Positions 9,036-18,314 are shown, numbered from the stretch's first letter. The stretch: DNA of 64,000 nt from Bacteroidota bacterium (GCA_029262835.1 JAJCYQ010000003.1:1-64000); one strand, 5' to 3'. Numbers and translations: made by a program. The notes: generated by a model from the sequence alone, not told the origin.

Positions 9036-9617
9036 TCACCTGCACAGAATGGCATCCGCACTCAGCTCGGCGTCAGGAAATGCCTCCGGGCTCAGGGTTT
9101 CGCCAGGCTTTACGGTGCGGCGATGCCCATAGGAACGGCCCGCAGACTGCCTGTAGACCTCAATGCATTTCGACCCCAGATCCACGATCCACACTTCGGG
9201 GATTCCGGCCTGGGCGTAGAGCGGCAGCTTCACGCTCCGATCTTTCTCGATGGATGCATCGGCCACTTCAACAAGCAGACGCACGTGCTCCGCGCGCGGG
9301 TGGCCACCTGCATACCGGTCTTCGCGGCGCACGAGCAGCGCGACATCCGGCTCCGGCTCACTGAGGTCGCTCAGCCGGACGGGCCCCTGGATACGAACGC
9401 GTACCCGGTCTGCAAGCAGCATCACGAACTGCTCCGTCAACTCATCTACGCTCGCGGCATGCCGGTTACCGATCGGACTCATCTCAACAACCTGTCCATC
9501 CAGCAGCTCCACCCGATCGTCCGCCGACAGAATGCCGGCGCTCGCCATCTGGTAGTAGTCCGCAACCGAGAAGGAATGCTGGAGGGTGCCGGGGGCGTGT
9601 ATCACGGTCAGATCCAT
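9036..9617 (-). CDS. Uma2-family (DUF820) putative restriction-endonuclease-like protein
   Basis: A 193-residue PD-(D/E)xK-fold protein of the Uma2 family, which is abundant in cyanobacteria and Rhodothermota and of unproven function. The start MDLTVIHAPG fits the family length; the reading frame is open further upstream but that part is not family-like. Recognisable features are ELLDGQVVEMSPIGNRHAASV, SEPEPDVALLV with the nuclease acidic residues, VRLLVEVADAS supplying the E-x-K-like core, and LYAQAGIPEVWIVDL. A second family member lies at 20349-20897. Flanking frameshifted and truncated genes suggest this part of the chromosome is exchanged often. Confidence 0.85.
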   Translation of the reverse strand: MDLTVIHAPGTLQHSFSVADYYQMASAGILSADDRVELLDGQVVEMSPIGNRHAASVDELTEQFVMLLADRVRVRIQGPVRLSDLSEPEPDVALLVRREDRYAGGHPRAEHVRLLVEVADASIEKDRSVKLPLYAQAGIPEVWIVDLGSKCIEVYRQSAGRSYGHRRTVKPGETLSPEAFPDAELSADAILCR

Positions 9618-9742
9618 GGGCTTGTACCTTGCTGCGCGACATATTCGACGGGATTCGGGTTTGAACGTTCCAACTACTGACCCGCAGAGTCGGGATGCGT
9701 AACCCATCGAACCTGCCCGTCGTGTAGACAAAACCGCTAAAT

Positions 9743-9769
9743 ATCGACACGACAGATTGGCGTGTCGAT
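9743..9769. repeat. 9-bp inverted repeat, candidate operator or hairpin
   Basis: Perfect arms ATCGACACG and CGTGTCGAT are separated by 9 nt; a further half-site (ATCGACAT) follows at 9773. It lies upstream of the Uma2 gene and just before the Fic remnant, so it could be a regulator site of either. Nothing else coding is visible between 9618 and about 9780. Confidence 0.4.
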
Positions 9770-9897
9770 GGGATCGACATATCAGCATTTCTGCCCGACA
9801 AGTTGATTCGCCATGCGGCCCATGAAGGAGGGGCAGACGCCGCTACCCGGGAGGCGCTTCGCTACTACACGGGCCAGCGCGATGGGCTCTTCGTCAT

Positions 9898-10122
9898 AAT
9901 CGCGAGCAGCTGCCAAGGATCTACAGTCACGAACCCGTCCAGATACTATTCGAGCAGCCCTACTGCCGCATATCATCGCTCGTGGAGCGGGATATTGCCC
10001 AGAGGCAGACCGCCTCTGTCTACCTGAAACAGCTGGTGGATATCGGCATCCTCGAGGAGGTCACCGCCGGCAAGGAGAAGCTGTTCGTTCACACCCGGCT
10101 GCTTGAGTTGATGTCGGGGTGA
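9898..10122 (+). pseudogene. C-terminal remnant of a Fic-family protein
   Basis: The frame ending at the TGA of 10120-10122 encodes a 70-residue stub. It begins EQLPRIYSHEPVQILFEQPY and continues with CRISSLVERDIAQRQTASVY, LKQLVDIGILEEVTAGKEKL and FVHTRLLELMSG. This is the winged-helix C-terminus usual in long Fic (AMP-transferase) proteins. The Fic catalytic core (HPFxDGNGR) is absent. Upstream in another frame (9803-9900) is unrelated-looking sequence (HAAHEGGADAATREALRYY), so the gene has been truncated and joined to foreign DNA. It has no convincing start and should be non-functional. Confidence 0.6.
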
Positions 10123-10144
10123 AGCGACGCCAGCAGTTCGCCAC

Positions 10145-11770
10145 TCACCCCCGCTTCAACCGCCACGGGCTGAAGCTCGCGCGGCCGTCAGTACCTGACA
10201 CTCCGGCGGCGACACCGGTACCGGAGCCGCCTTCACCACTGCTCCCGTCAGCGACCCCGTTTGACCCCGAACGGCTGCCGCCCTGGCCCACGCCAGAACC
10301 ACCGCCCTTCCCCGTAAACCGGTCCACATAGAGCGCGGCCGCCATGGCGAGCACGTCGTCGGGGAGATCGTCGCCGCGATCGAGCGAGTCTGCCTTGAAG
10401 TGCTGCTCGACGAAGTGCGTGGAGAAGGCGCCGCTCGTGAAGGCGTTGTGGTCCATGACGAAGCGGCAGAACGGGATGGTAGTCGCTACGCCCGCGATTT
10501 CGTACTCATCGAGGGCGCGTCGCATGCGGCGAATGGCCACCTCCCGCGTTGGGCCCCAGGTCGTGAGCTTTGAGATCATGGGGTCGTACTGGATGGGGAT
10601 GGTGCCGCCTTCCTCGACCCCCGCATCTACCCGGACGCCGGGTCCGGAGGGCGCGACGTGCCGAATGAGCGGCCCGGGATCGGGTAGGAAGCCCGAACGG
10701 GGGTCCTCGGCGTAGACGCGGCACTCGACGGCGTGGCCGTGGATGGTGAAGTCACTCTGCGCGTAGCCGAGGGGTTCGCCCGACGCAATACGGATCTGCT
10801 CGGCGACGAGGTCAAGGCCCGTGATCCATTCGGTCACGGGGTGCTCGACCTGCAGGCGCGTGTTCATTTCCATGAAGAAGAAATTGCGGTCGGCATCTAC
10901 CAGGAATTCGACGGTGCCTGCGCCGACGTAGCCGCACGAACGCGCGGCGCTTACGGCCGCTTCGCCCATTTCTGCGCGGAGCTCGGGCGTCAGAATGGCA
11001 GACGGAGCTTCTTCGACGACCTTCTGGTGGCGGCGCTGTATGGAGCATTCGCGCTCGAAAAGGTGGACCGTATTGCCGCGCTGGTCAGCCATGATCTGGA
11101 ATTCGATGTGGCGCGGCTCGTCGATATACTTCTCAATGAACACGCGGCCGTCGCCAAACGCTGACGTGGCCTCGCGGCGCGCGGCTTCCATGGCGCCTAT
11201 GAAGTCTTCGGCGCGGCGCACAATGCGCATGCCCTTGCCGCCGCCACCGGCCGCCGCCTTGATGAGGACCGGGAAGCCGATCTCTTCGGCAATGGCGCCG
11301 GCCTCGTCCACATCGTCTATGGCATCTACCGTGCCCGGCGCCATGGGAACGCCCGCCTTTTCCATGAGCTTTCGGGCCGCTGTTTTGTCGCCCATGGCGC
11401 GGATGGCGTCCACGGGCGGACCGATGAACAGAATGCCCTCGGCCTCGCAGGCCGCCGCAAACTCGGCGTTTTCGGACAGGAATCCATACCCTGGATGCAC
11501 GGCGTCGGCGCCCGTACGCCGGGCCACCTCGAGCACGCGGTCCGCGCGCAGGTAGGAGTCGGAGCTCGCCGCGCCGCCCACGCACCAGGCCTCGGTCGCC
11601 ATGCGCACGTGTGGGGCGAGGGCATCGATGTCGCTGAACACGGCGACGGTTTCAATGCCCAGTTCGTGGCACGTGCGCATGATGCGCACGGCAATTTCGC
11701 CGCGATTGGCGATGAGTACCTTGCGGATCGGGGTCGTTGCGGCGCCTTCGGCCGCAGTTGGGTCTGCCAT
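10145..11770 (-). CDS. accC: Biotin carboxylase (acetyl-CoA carboxylase AccC or acyl-CoA carboxylase subunit)
   Basis: ATP-dependent carboxylation of the biotin on BCCP, the first half-reaction of fatty-acid synthesis. It opens with IRKVLIANRGEIAVRIMRTC and continues with VHPGYGFLSENAEFA, the ATP-grasp glycine loop (AAAGGGGKGMR), EKYIDEPRHIEFQI, FFMEMNTRLQVEHPVTE and a GHAVECRVYAEDP segment. At 541 residues it is ~90 longer than usual. After residue ~450 there is a Gly/Ser-rich tail (GGGSGVGQGGSRSGSNG) ending SPWRLKRG, resembling the start of the BT-domain region of longer acyl-CoA carboxylases, but no biotinyl Lys motif follows. No accB is adjacent. It is divergent from the DnaJ-type gene across a 66-bp promoter region. 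Confidence 0.93.
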   Translation of the reverse strand: MADPTAAEGAATTPIRKVLIANRGEIAVRIMRTCHELGIETVAVFSDIDALAPHVRMATEAWCVGGAASSDSYLRADRVLEVARRTGADAVHPGYGFLSENAEFAAACEAEGILFIGPPVDAIRAMGDKTAARKLMEKAGVPMAPGTVDAIDDVDEAGAIAEEIGFPVLIKAAAGGGGKGMRIVRRAEDFIGAMEAARREATSAFGDGRVFIEKYIDEPRHIEFQIMADQRGNTVHLFERECSIQRRHQKVVEEAPSAILTPELRAEMGEAAVSAARSCGYVGAGTVEFLVDADRNFFFMEMNTRLQVEHPVTEWITGLDLVAEQIRIASGEPLGYAQSDFTIHGHAVECRVYAEDPRSGFLPDPGPLIRHVAPSGPGVRVDAGVEEGGTIPIQYDPMISKLTTWGPTREVAIRRMRRALDEYEIAGVATTIPFCRFVMDHNAFTSGAFSTHFVEQHFKADSLDRGDDLPDDVLAMAAALYVDRFTGKGGGSGVGQGGSRSGSNGVADGSSGEGGSGTGVAAGVSGTDGRASFSPWRLKRG

Positions 11771-11836
11771 TTCGTCGGAGCGGAGGTTTTTGGCATGTTT
11801 TTTACTGCGCTACAAGGTACGTTTCGGACTGCATCC

Positions 11837-12817
11837 ATGTCACAACAACTCGACCTATACAAGATCCTGGGCGTCTCGGAGGACGCCACGCCGGAGGCCA
11901 TCAAAAAGGCCTACCGGACACTTGCGCGCACGCATCATCCGGACCGGAACCCGGACAACGCGGCATCGGAAGAGAAATTCAAGGAAGTGCAGGGCGCCTA
12001 CGAGGTGCTCTCCGACCCCGAAAAGCGCAAAGCCTATGACCGCATGCGCCGCAATCCATTCGCGGGCCAGCGCGGTGGGGGCGGGTTCGCTCCCGGCGGC
12101 GGCGGGTTCGGCGGCGCCGGCTTCGACCCCCGATCGGCGACGAGCGCCCACGACCTGAACGACCTGTTCAGCCAGATTTTTGGCGGCGGCATGGCAGGCG
12201 GGGGCGGCGATCCGTTTGGCGGCGGCATGGGTGGCCACGCCGGAACCGATCCGTTCGGGCGGCCAGGCGGCCACGATCCATTCGGCGGCGCGCGCGAGTA
12301 CCGACCGCCGCAGCCGCCGCCGAGGCCCAAGGATCTCGACCTCAATCGCACCATCCGCCTGTCGTTCGAGCGCATGATGAAAGGCGGTGAAGCCCGCTTT
12401 TCGCTCAGCGGCACGACCATCAAAGTACCCTTCCCACCCGGCGTGCGCGACGGCTACAAGGTGCGTCTCAAAGGGAAGGGACTCAATGAAAACGGCCGCA
12501 AGGGCGATCTCTACGTCACGTTCCGGATTTCCGAGGATGGCCGCTACCGGCGCGACGGCTACAACATCCTGACAACGATCGATGTCGATGCCATCGATGC
12601 CATGGTCGGCGCGCGCCTCGAACTCGAATCGCCCGGCGGAAAGCGCCTCGATCTCGCCATACCGGCCGGCACGCAGCACGGCGACAAACTGCGCATCAAA
12701 GGCCAGGGCATCCAGGCAGACAAAGGACCCGGCGATCTGATTGCCGAGGTCCGGATCACGATTCCGACGACGCTCACAAAAGCACAGGTCGATGCCCTGA
12801 AGAAAATCCGCGGATAG
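11837..12817 (+). CDS. DnaJ-type co-chaperone without zinc finger (CbpA-like)
   Basis: A J-domain protein that would stimulate DnaK ATPase. The start MSQQLDLYKILGVSEDAT places the J domain at residues 5-70 with the essential HPD at 34-36. A Gly/Phe-rich region (~66-165, repeats of GGG and DPFGG) follows, then the DnaJ C-terminal substrate-binding domains (DLNRTIRLSFERMMKGG, LDLAIPAGTQHGDKLRIKG). The CxxCxGxG zinc repeats of true DnaJ are missing, so it is type II (CbpA/DnaJ-B). The longer frame to 11495 is the antisense of accC and is rejected. The stop is 15 nt before the next gene, so read-through transcription is likely. Confidence 0.93.
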   Translation: MSQQLDLYKILGVSEDATPEAIKKAYRTLARTHHPDRNPDNAASEEKFKEVQGAYEVLSDPEKRKAYDRMRRNPFAGQRGGGGFAPGGGGFGGAGFDPRSATSAHDLNDLFSQIFGGGMAGGGGDPFGGGMGGHAGTDPFGRPGGHDPFGGAREYRPPQPPPRPKDLDLNRTIRLSFERMMKGGEARFSLSGTTIKVPFPPGVRDGYKVRLKGKGLNENGRKGDLYVTFRISEDGRYRRDGYNILTTIDVDAIDAMVGARLELESPGGKRLDLAIPAGTQHGDKLRIKGQGIQADKGPGDLIAEVRITIPTTLTKAQVDALKKIRG

Positions 12818-12832
12818 TCGATAACAGAGGAC

Positions 12833-15094
12833 ATGAAATGCCATGTCCCAAAAATCGAGCTTCCGCGGACCCTTTCCGCGCGCGGGCTGCGTGCGTCCGC
12901 GCTGCGTGTATCTGCACTCGGGCTGACCGCCCTGGCCCTTCTTTTCCCGCTGGATGCGCGCGCCCAGACGGATTTCTGGACTGCGGTCGAGGGGCCGTTT
13001 GGCGGCGCTACGGTGCGCGACGTGGCCGAACTGCCGGGCGATGCGCTGTTCGCGGCCACAACGGGCGGCGTCTTCCGCGCTGAAGGAGAACGCTGGCACA
13101 CGGCATCGACAGGACTTCTGACGAGCGATGTGCGCGATCTGCACGTGCGCGCCGACGGCACGCTGCTGGCCGCAACGCACGGGGACGGGATTTACCAGTG
13201 GGACGGCGATGCCTGGCAGCGCCTCGCGCTCGCCGCCCAGTTTACGACGTCCGTTACCGAAGCTCCCTCCGGGCGGCTTATCGTCGCGACGCTGTCTGGC
13301 ATCCGCTACTCGGACGACGGCGAGGCGTGGTTCTCCGCATCGCTTGACGGCATCCAGGCGACGCCCCGCCGCGTGGCGAGCGGCGACACGTTTGTTTTTG
13401 CCGCTACCAACGTTGGCGTATTCCGCTCTGCCGATGAGGGCACGACCTGGGACTTTGCATCCTTCGGCATGGCCACGTTCGACGTTACGGCGCTCGCCGC
13501 CGGACCCGCAGGCATTGTCTACGCCGGCGTGAACGGGGGCTCGGGGGGCGGCAGTTCAGGCGGCACCTGCACCATATACCGCTCGCGCGGCAATGCCAAC
13601 CTATGGACGTGCGTCGAGCCGGTCACCGATCCGGTATCGGTCACGTCCCTTCTGGTAGATGCATCGGGCCGCGTCCACGCGGGCGGCTTCCGCCACGTGT
13701 TTACATCCATCGATGAGGGCAACGCCTGGACGGCTCGCGTTGTCGCGCCGACAACGATCGGCGCGCTAGCTGAAACGGCCGCAGGCGAGCTTGTCGCAGG
13801 CACGACCGGCGCGGGTATGTATAAATTTACACCTGCCACGGCGACGTGGAATCCCTGGCAGCTCGGACTGTTTGCGCCCATCCGGGATATCCTCGTTTTG
13901 GAGGACCGGGCGGTCGCAGCGACCGAGGGTGGTGTTTTTTACACCTCCGACGAGGGCCGCACCTGGCAGCGCTTCAGCGCCGAAAGCCCCCTCCTGATCG
14001 ATACGCGCGAGCTTGCCGTTGACGCCGACGGCCGCCTCCTGGCGGGCACGGTATCGGGCGTATGGCGCTTGTTGGAATCGGGAGGTGCGGGTACTGGCGT
14101 GGATGGAGAAGGTGCCTGGGAGTTCCTGGGCCCGGCCGCGGGACTTCGGATTGGGGCGCTCACCGTGGGCCCGGGTGGCCGCGTCTGGATTGGCTACCAC
14201 TCGGGCGTCCAGTTCATGTCGCCGGGCGGCAGCTGGACGGTCATGCCCATCCAGGGCGACGACGGGGCGTTTCGAGACGTTGGCGCGATCGGTGTCATGG
14301 AAAATGGCTCCCTGATCGCGGGCGCCGCGTGGGACTCGTGGCGCCTTGCGGCGGCCCAGGTCCCGAGCACCCCGAGCGGCGCGGTCATGGCGCCGTGGAG
14401 CCTCGTATCGACCAGTGAACTGCCCTGGTTTGACATCCAGACTATGGCCGTCCAGGGCAACCGCGTCCTGGCCGGCACCCGCTTTTCGGGCGTTCTCGAA
14501 ACCACCGATGGAGGCGCCACCTGGCGGCAGGCCGCCCCGGGGCTCGGCGGGCAGGAGGACGTGCAGGACATGGCGTTCGACCGCTTCGGAAACCCCTTCA
14601 TTGCCACGTTCGGGAGCGGCGTCTTCCAGCTCAGTCCGTTCACGCGCCAGTGGATACCAGCCAATACCGGCCTCGGCCCGAACCTGCGCATCCGCTCGAT
14701 CGCTTTCGACTCGGCCGGCAACGCCTGGCTCGGCACGGTGAGCGGCGGCCTGTTCGCGCACCTGGTGACGAGCGTCGGCGTGGAGGACGGTGCGGACCTT
14801 CCGGGCGCCGAGCAGCCGTCCCTTTCCATCTGGCCAAACCCGGCGAGGGCGCATGTGAATGTAGCCCTTCGGGGCGCCGTGGTCAGCGGCGGCCTGGCCG
14901 GTGGCGCGCCGGCGCCAGGCGCCGACATTGAAGTCTATGACGCGCTCGGCCGCCGCGTGCTGTCGGCCCCGGGCGCGGCCCGTCTCGCTGGCGGTCAGCA
15001 CGCCGCGTATCGCCTCTCAACGGGCCACCTCGCGCCCGGCCTCTACTTCGTGCGCATCGGCTCCTTGACGGGGCGGTTTTTGATTTCGAGGTAG
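12833..15094 (+). CDS. Secreted beta-propeller protein with C-terminal type IX secretion sorting domain
   Basis: A 753-residue extracellular protein. A long Arg-rich signal peptide (hydrophobic core near residues 25-40, ending DARAQ) is followed by repeated blades with the pattern G-x-V-F-R/Y-S-x-D-x-G-x-T-W (for example GVFRSADEGTTWDF, GVFYTSDEGRTWQRF, GVLETTDGGATWRQ). These are typical of BNR/photosystem-assembly-type or two-component-regulator propellers. The last ~85 residues (SIWPNPARAHVNV, VYDALGRRVLS, LSTGHLAPGLYFVRI, ending GRFLISR) form a type A T9SS sorting domain, predicting export across the outer membrane and surface attachment. Ligand or enzyme activity is not evident. Confidence 0.85.
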   Translation: MKCHVPKIELPRTLSARGLRASALRVSALGLTALALLFPLDARAQTDFWTAVEGPFGGATVRDVAELPGDALFAATTGGVFRAEGERWHTASTGLLTSDVRDLHVRADGTLLAATHGDGIYQWDGDAWQRLALAAQFTTSVTEAPSGRLIVATLSGIRYSDDGEAWFSASLDGIQATPRRVASGDTFVFAATNVGVFRSADEGTTWDFASFGMATFDVTALAAGPAGIVYAGVNGGSGGGSSGGTCTIYRSRGNANLWTCVEPVTDPVSVTSLLVDASGRVHAGGFRHVFTSIDEGNAWTARVVAPTTIGALAETAAGELVAGTTGAGMYKFTPATATWNPWQLGLFAPIRDILVLEDRAVAATEGGVFYTSDEGRTWQRFSAESPLLIDTRELAVDADGRLLAGTVSGVWRLLESGGAGTGVDGEGAWEFLGPAAGLRIGALTVGPGGRVWIGYHSGVQFMSPGGSWTVMPIQGDDGAFRDVGAIGVMENGSLIAGAAWDSWRLAAAQVPSTPSGAVMAPWSLVSTSELPWFDIQTMAVQGNRVLAGTRFSGVLETTDGGATWRQAAPGLGGQEDVQDMAFDRFGNPFIATFGSGVFQLSPFTRQWIPANTGLGPNLRIRSIAFDSAGNAWLGTVSGGLFAHLVTSVGVEDGADLPGAEQPSLSIWPNPARAHVNVALRGAVVSGGLAGGAPAPGADIEVYDALGRRVLSAPGAARLAGGQHAAYRLSTGHLAPGLYFVRIGSLTGRFLISR

Positions 15095-15212
15095 TCTGGG
15101 CGGCCCATTCACCACAGAATGCCCATGCGCCACAGGGCGGGCCGTCATCGTGTGTTGGCGCGATCCGTTCGCGTCATGACTGTTCCGACCGCCCATCCAT
15201 CGGCATACCTTC

Positions 15213-15234
15213 GGTTCGTTCCTGTCAACGAACC
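15213..15234. promoter_or_regulatory. 8-bp inverted repeat upstream of the SRPBCC gene
   Basis: Arms GGTTCGTT and AACGAACC are separated by CCTGTC and end 15 nt before the ATG at 15250. It is either an operator for the operon (a candidate site for its own LytTR regulator) or a 5'-UTR hairpin. No T-tract follows, so it is not a terminator. Confidence 0.5.
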
Positions 15235-15249
15235 AAACAAGGTATCTGC

Positions 15250-15747
15250 ATGACCATGTTCACGAAAAGCCGCGACATCGCGGTTCCGATTGGCGACGCG
15301 TGGAAGACGCTCTCCAATCTCGGAGACATTTATCGCTTTCACCCAGGCGTATCGAAATCATACTACACATCCGGGAAGAAGCAGGGGGTCGGAGCGGCCC
15401 GGATATGCGAACTGCAACCGGCTGGCAAAATCAAGGAAACGGCCACATCCTGGGAGGAAGGCCGTGGATTTACGCTTCAAATCGATCCCATCGAGAAGGC
15501 CCCACCCGTCAAGAACTTCACCGGTCAGTTTCGCCTCTCTCCACTCGATGCCGGACGAACACGAGTTGATCTCGTGATCCGATACGACATGAAGTTGGGA
15601 CTCGTCGGTAATCTATTGAACGTACTGGTTATCCGATCCAAGATGGAGGAAGGTATTGAAGTACTTCTTGACGGTATGAAGGTGCATCTCGAACAGGGAG
15701 TCGATGTCCCCAATGTCAAATCACTCAAGAAACTTGTTGCAGCGTGA
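15250..15747 (+). CDS. SRPBCC-superfamily protein (polyketide cyclase/START-like)
   Basis: A 165-residue small-ligand-binding fold. The N-terminus is typical (MFTKSRDIAVPIGDAWKTLSNLGDIYRFHPGV, with the VWxxLxDxxxxxxxxPxV-like pattern), a central beta-sheet includes GVGAARICELQPAGKIKE, and the long C-terminal helix is MEEGIEVLLDGMKVHLEQG. Homologues include polyketide cyclases, aromatase-like proteins and AHSA1-type ligand carriers; no catalytic residue can be assigned. It is first of three tightly spaced genes (24 nt to the SDR gene, which overlaps the LytTR gene by 4 nt), so it probably serves the same pathway, perhaps binding the SDR substrate. Confidence 0.85.
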   Translation: MTMFTKSRDIAVPIGDAWKTLSNLGDIYRFHPGVSKSYYTSGKKQGVGAARICELQPAGKIKETATSWEEGRGFTLQIDPIEKAPPVKNFTGQFRLSPLDAGRTRVDLVIRYDMKLGLVGNLLNVLVIRSKMEEGIEVLLDGMKVHLEQGVDVPNVKSLKKLVAA

Positions 15748-15771
15748 TCGAAATCATACGGGAAAACTTTC

Positions 15772-16530
15772 ATGCAACTTGAAAACCTGACGGCCGTCAT
15801 CACGGGCGGCAACAGTGGCATTGGCTTTGGTGTTGCACAGGCGTTTGCACGCGAGGGAGCCGGTGGGGCCATCCTCGGGCGAAACCTCGAAACCCTTGCC
15901 GAGGCGGAGCGGGCCCTTGGGGGCCGCTTCGTCTCCCGCCGGTGCGACGTAACAAGGACCAGTGAGCTGGAATTGACGTTCCGGAAGCTGAGGTCGGAAA
16001 TTGGGGAGGCGGACATCCTCGTCGTGAACGCTGGCGGTGCCATCGGCCCTGGCACCCTCGGCTCGATTGACGAAGTTGGAGAAAAACAGTTCGATGCCAT
16101 GATGGCCCTCAATCTGAAAAGTGTTTTTTTTACAGTTCAGAAGGCCCTTCCCATGCTGAAGGATGACAGTAGTATCATTCTCGTGTCTTCGATTGCGGCG
16201 CACCGAGCATTTCCGGGAATGGCCGTCTACAGCGCCGCCAAGGCGGGTGTTCGGGCTCTGGCCAGAAATCTGTCGCTGGACCTTCGTCATCGAAAGATTC
16301 GCGTGAATGTACTCAGCCCGGGAACGGTCAGGACACCGGTTTTCGAAAGAATGGGCCTCGATGAAAACGCTGCAGATGCAGTTCTTGAGCACTTTTCGGA
16401 TATCATTCCGGCGGGTCGCACGGGAGTGCCGGAAGACATGGGGCACGCAGCGGTCTACTTGGCGTCGAGGGCTTCCTCTTTTCTGCTCGGATCCGAGTTG
16501 ATTGCTGATGGAGGAGTACTCAGTCAGTGA
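15772..16530 (+). CDS. Short-chain dehydrogenase/reductase (SDR)
   Basis: A 252-residue classical SDR. The nucleotide motif is TGGNSGIGFGVA (residues ~11-22), NAGG follows at ~81, the catalytic Ser lies in LVSSIAAHRA and the YxxxK pair is YSAAKAGVRALA; the C-terminus ends in the GSELIADGG motif seen in FabG-like enzymes. CDVTRTSEL after strand 3 and Arg in ILGRNLE suggest NADP(H). Substrate is unknown. Its stop overlaps the GTG start of the regulator gene (GTGA), so stoichiometric co-expression is expected. Confidence 0.9.
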   Translation: MQLENLTAVITGGNSGIGFGVAQAFAREGAGGAILGRNLETLAEAERALGGRFVSRRCDVTRTSELELTFRKLRSEIGEADILVVNAGGAIGPGTLGSIDEVGEKQFDAMMALNLKSVFFTVQKALPMLKDDSSIILVSSIAAHRAFPGMAVYSAAKAGVRALARNLSLDLRHRKIRVNVLSPGTVRTPVFERMGLDENAADAVLEHFSDIIPAGRTGVPEDMGHAAVYLASRASSFLLGSELIADGGVLSQ

Positions 16531-18314
16531 CCGCGCGCACCACATACGATCGCATTCTCGTGCTCCCGTTTGAGGTGGAGGACGGTCGCCAGGGCGCTGC
16601 CTGGCATGGCACTGGAATGATGGATGAACTGATTGAACGACTGGGTGCAATTTCCGGTCTACAACCCGAGTCCCGCACGACGAGTGTGTACGTCGCCGCC
16701 CACATTCAACCCGTCCGGCGCCTCATGGAGTCGTATGGAATTGATTGGGTCCTTCGTGGGCGGTTAGTCGACGATCGGCGTCTCGTTGCCCACCTGTACG
16801 GGTCGGAGAGCCGGCACGCGATGGCCGATTTTCACATTGACATGGATCCGCAGCGTTGGACTTCTGCGGCCGGAGAACTTGTACGTCAGTTGCTTCCGCA
16901 CATTCTATCTGCTCGGGGATCAAGTGCGGCAGCTCTCGAAGAACGGTTGCGCGGACAGACATTCGGAGACGATCGTTTGACGCGCGAGCGGGAATATTAT
17001 AGACAGGGTATTCTTCACTGGCATCGATACACGCTCGAGGAAATGCGTGTTGCTATCGGACTATTTCAGCGTGCATTGGAGGAGTCGCCTGACTTTGCGG
17101 CGGCACATGCGGCGATGGCCGACTGCTATACGGTCATCGGAACCATGGGATATGAATCTCCGCGTCAGGCCTTCCGACGTGCCTTTGATAAGGCACGCCG
17201 TGCGCTTGAACTCGATGATGCCCGATCGGAATCCTATGTGTCGATGGCACTTGTGCATCTGTTCCATGGTCGCAACCTGGGCCGGGCAGCAAACGATCTG
17301 CAACAGGCGCTGCGGCTGAATCCAACGAATGAAAAAGCACAGCATGCCATGGCTATGCTGTCCATCCATCGTCGTGCGCTCGACGACGCTGAGGTTCATG
17401 CTGCAGATACACTAGCCATAAACCCGTTGTCGATTCCCCACTATGCCATGATGGTACGTATCCAGTTGTATAGAAAGGCGTGGGCCGACGCGATGGACTG
17501 GATCAATGCAGCGCTGAGCATTGAGGAAGAGGTGTCTGCCATCGTCGAGCTTAGAGGATTTCTGCACCTGCTCGAAGGGAAAATCGACGCGGCGATCACG
17601 GATTTCCGTTTCTGTGTGGATGCGGAGCCGGCTTCGCCGCTGGCTCGCGCCAATCTGGCCATGGCGCTGGGTCGAGCTGGACTGCACGATAGGATGAGAG
17701 AGCAGGTGAGGGCATTGGATCGGCTCCCGCACCCCCGTGATACGGGAATCCACGACTACGCCATGAGTCTCGTCGAGTTGGGTCGGGGAAATCTGTCCGC
17801 AGCACTGAATCACCTGGAGGATGCTGTTGCCTCGGGGCTGGGAATGGTACCCGGGGAGCTCAGATGCAATGCACTGTTCGATCCCCTTCGATCGTACGAG
17901 CGCTTTCAGGCTCTTCTCGTCTCGTGTGGCATTGCGGAAGGAGTATCGATCCATGGGCGCCAGACGTCCCTCGTCACGCTGACGACGCTGACGAGTGAGG
18001 AATTCAGGATCGATCCACAGGACATTGTATTCGTACAGGCAGATGATAATTATTGTACGGTCGTACATACTGGAAGTGGTCATCTCGAAAGAAAATTGCT
18101 ACGCGTCACGCTGGCAGCATTGGAACGGCAACTGGTACCGTTCAAACGGTTCGTTCGGGTGCATCGCTCGTTTCTCGTGAACATGGAGCAGGAATTTCGC
18201 CTGGAAGGACCGCTACGATCTGCCCGTCTGGTCCACGGAGCGCTTCCGGACGTGATACCCGTGTCGCGTCACCGATATGAGGGGGTACGTGCAGGATTCA
18301 AGCAGCTGAAATAA
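16527..18314 (+). CDS. TPR protein with C-terminal LytTR DNA-binding domain (receiver-less regulator)
   Basis: A 595-residue soluble regulator. The N-terminal ~95 residues (RILVLPFEVEDGRQGAAWHG, GMMDELIERLGAISGLQ ... WVLRGRLVDD) match the TolB-N/FlgO-like domain that often precedes TPR arrays in adenylate-cyclase-like regulators. Residues ~150-440 are TPR repeats (YRQGILHWHRYTLEEMRVAIGL, FAAAHAAMADCY, ALRLNPTNEKAQHAMAML). The last ~100 residues are a LytTR domain (DIVFVQADDNYCTVVH, LERQLVPFKRFVRVHRSFLVN). There is no REC domain or transmembrane segment, so it probably senses through protein contacts or a ligand. GTG start inside the SDR stop. It may autoregulate through the inverted repeat at 15213. 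Confidence 0.87.
   Translation: MTARTTYDRILVLPFEVEDGRQGAAWHGTGMMDELIERLGAISGLQPESRTTSVYVAAHIQPVRRLMESYGIDWVLRGRLVDDRRLVAHLYGSESRHAMADFHIDMDPQRWTSAAGELVRQLLPHILSARGSSAAALEERLRGQTFGDDRLTREREYYRQGILHWHRYTLEEMRVAIGLFQRALEESPDFAAAHAAMADCYTVIGTMGYESPRQAFRRAFDKARRALELDDARSESYVSMALVHLFHGRNLGRAANDLQQALRLNPTNEKAQHAMAMLSIHRRALDDAEVHAADTLAINPLSIPHYAMMVRIQLYRKAWADAMDWINAALSIEEEVSAIVELRGFLHLLEGKIDAAITDFRFCVDAEPASPLARANLAMALGRAGLHDRMREQVRALDRLPHPRDTGIHDYAMSLVELGRGNLSAALNHLEDAVASGLGMVPGELRCNALFDPLRSYERFQALLVSCGIAEGVSIHGRQTSLVTLTTLTSEEFRIDPQDIVFVQADDNYCTVVHTGSGHLERKLLRVTLAALERQLVPFKRFVRVHRSFLVNMEQEFRLEGPLRSARLVHGALPDVIPVSRHRYEGVRAGFKQLK

Noticed and set aside
9803-10027. 75-codon ORF upstream of the Fic stub as a separate gene
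   Set aside because: It runs out of frame through the Fic C-terminal coding sequence; only its first ~30 codons could be genuine and they match nothing recognisable.
11495-11836. Long N-terminal extension of the DnaJ-type gene
   Set aside because: This part is the reverse complement of accC; the J domain begins at the ATG of 11837.
13766-15001. 411-codon minus-strand ORF opposite the T9SS propeller gene
   Set aside because: Low-complexity Arg/Gly/Asp translation without motifs; the plus strand has a signal peptide, blades and sorting domain.
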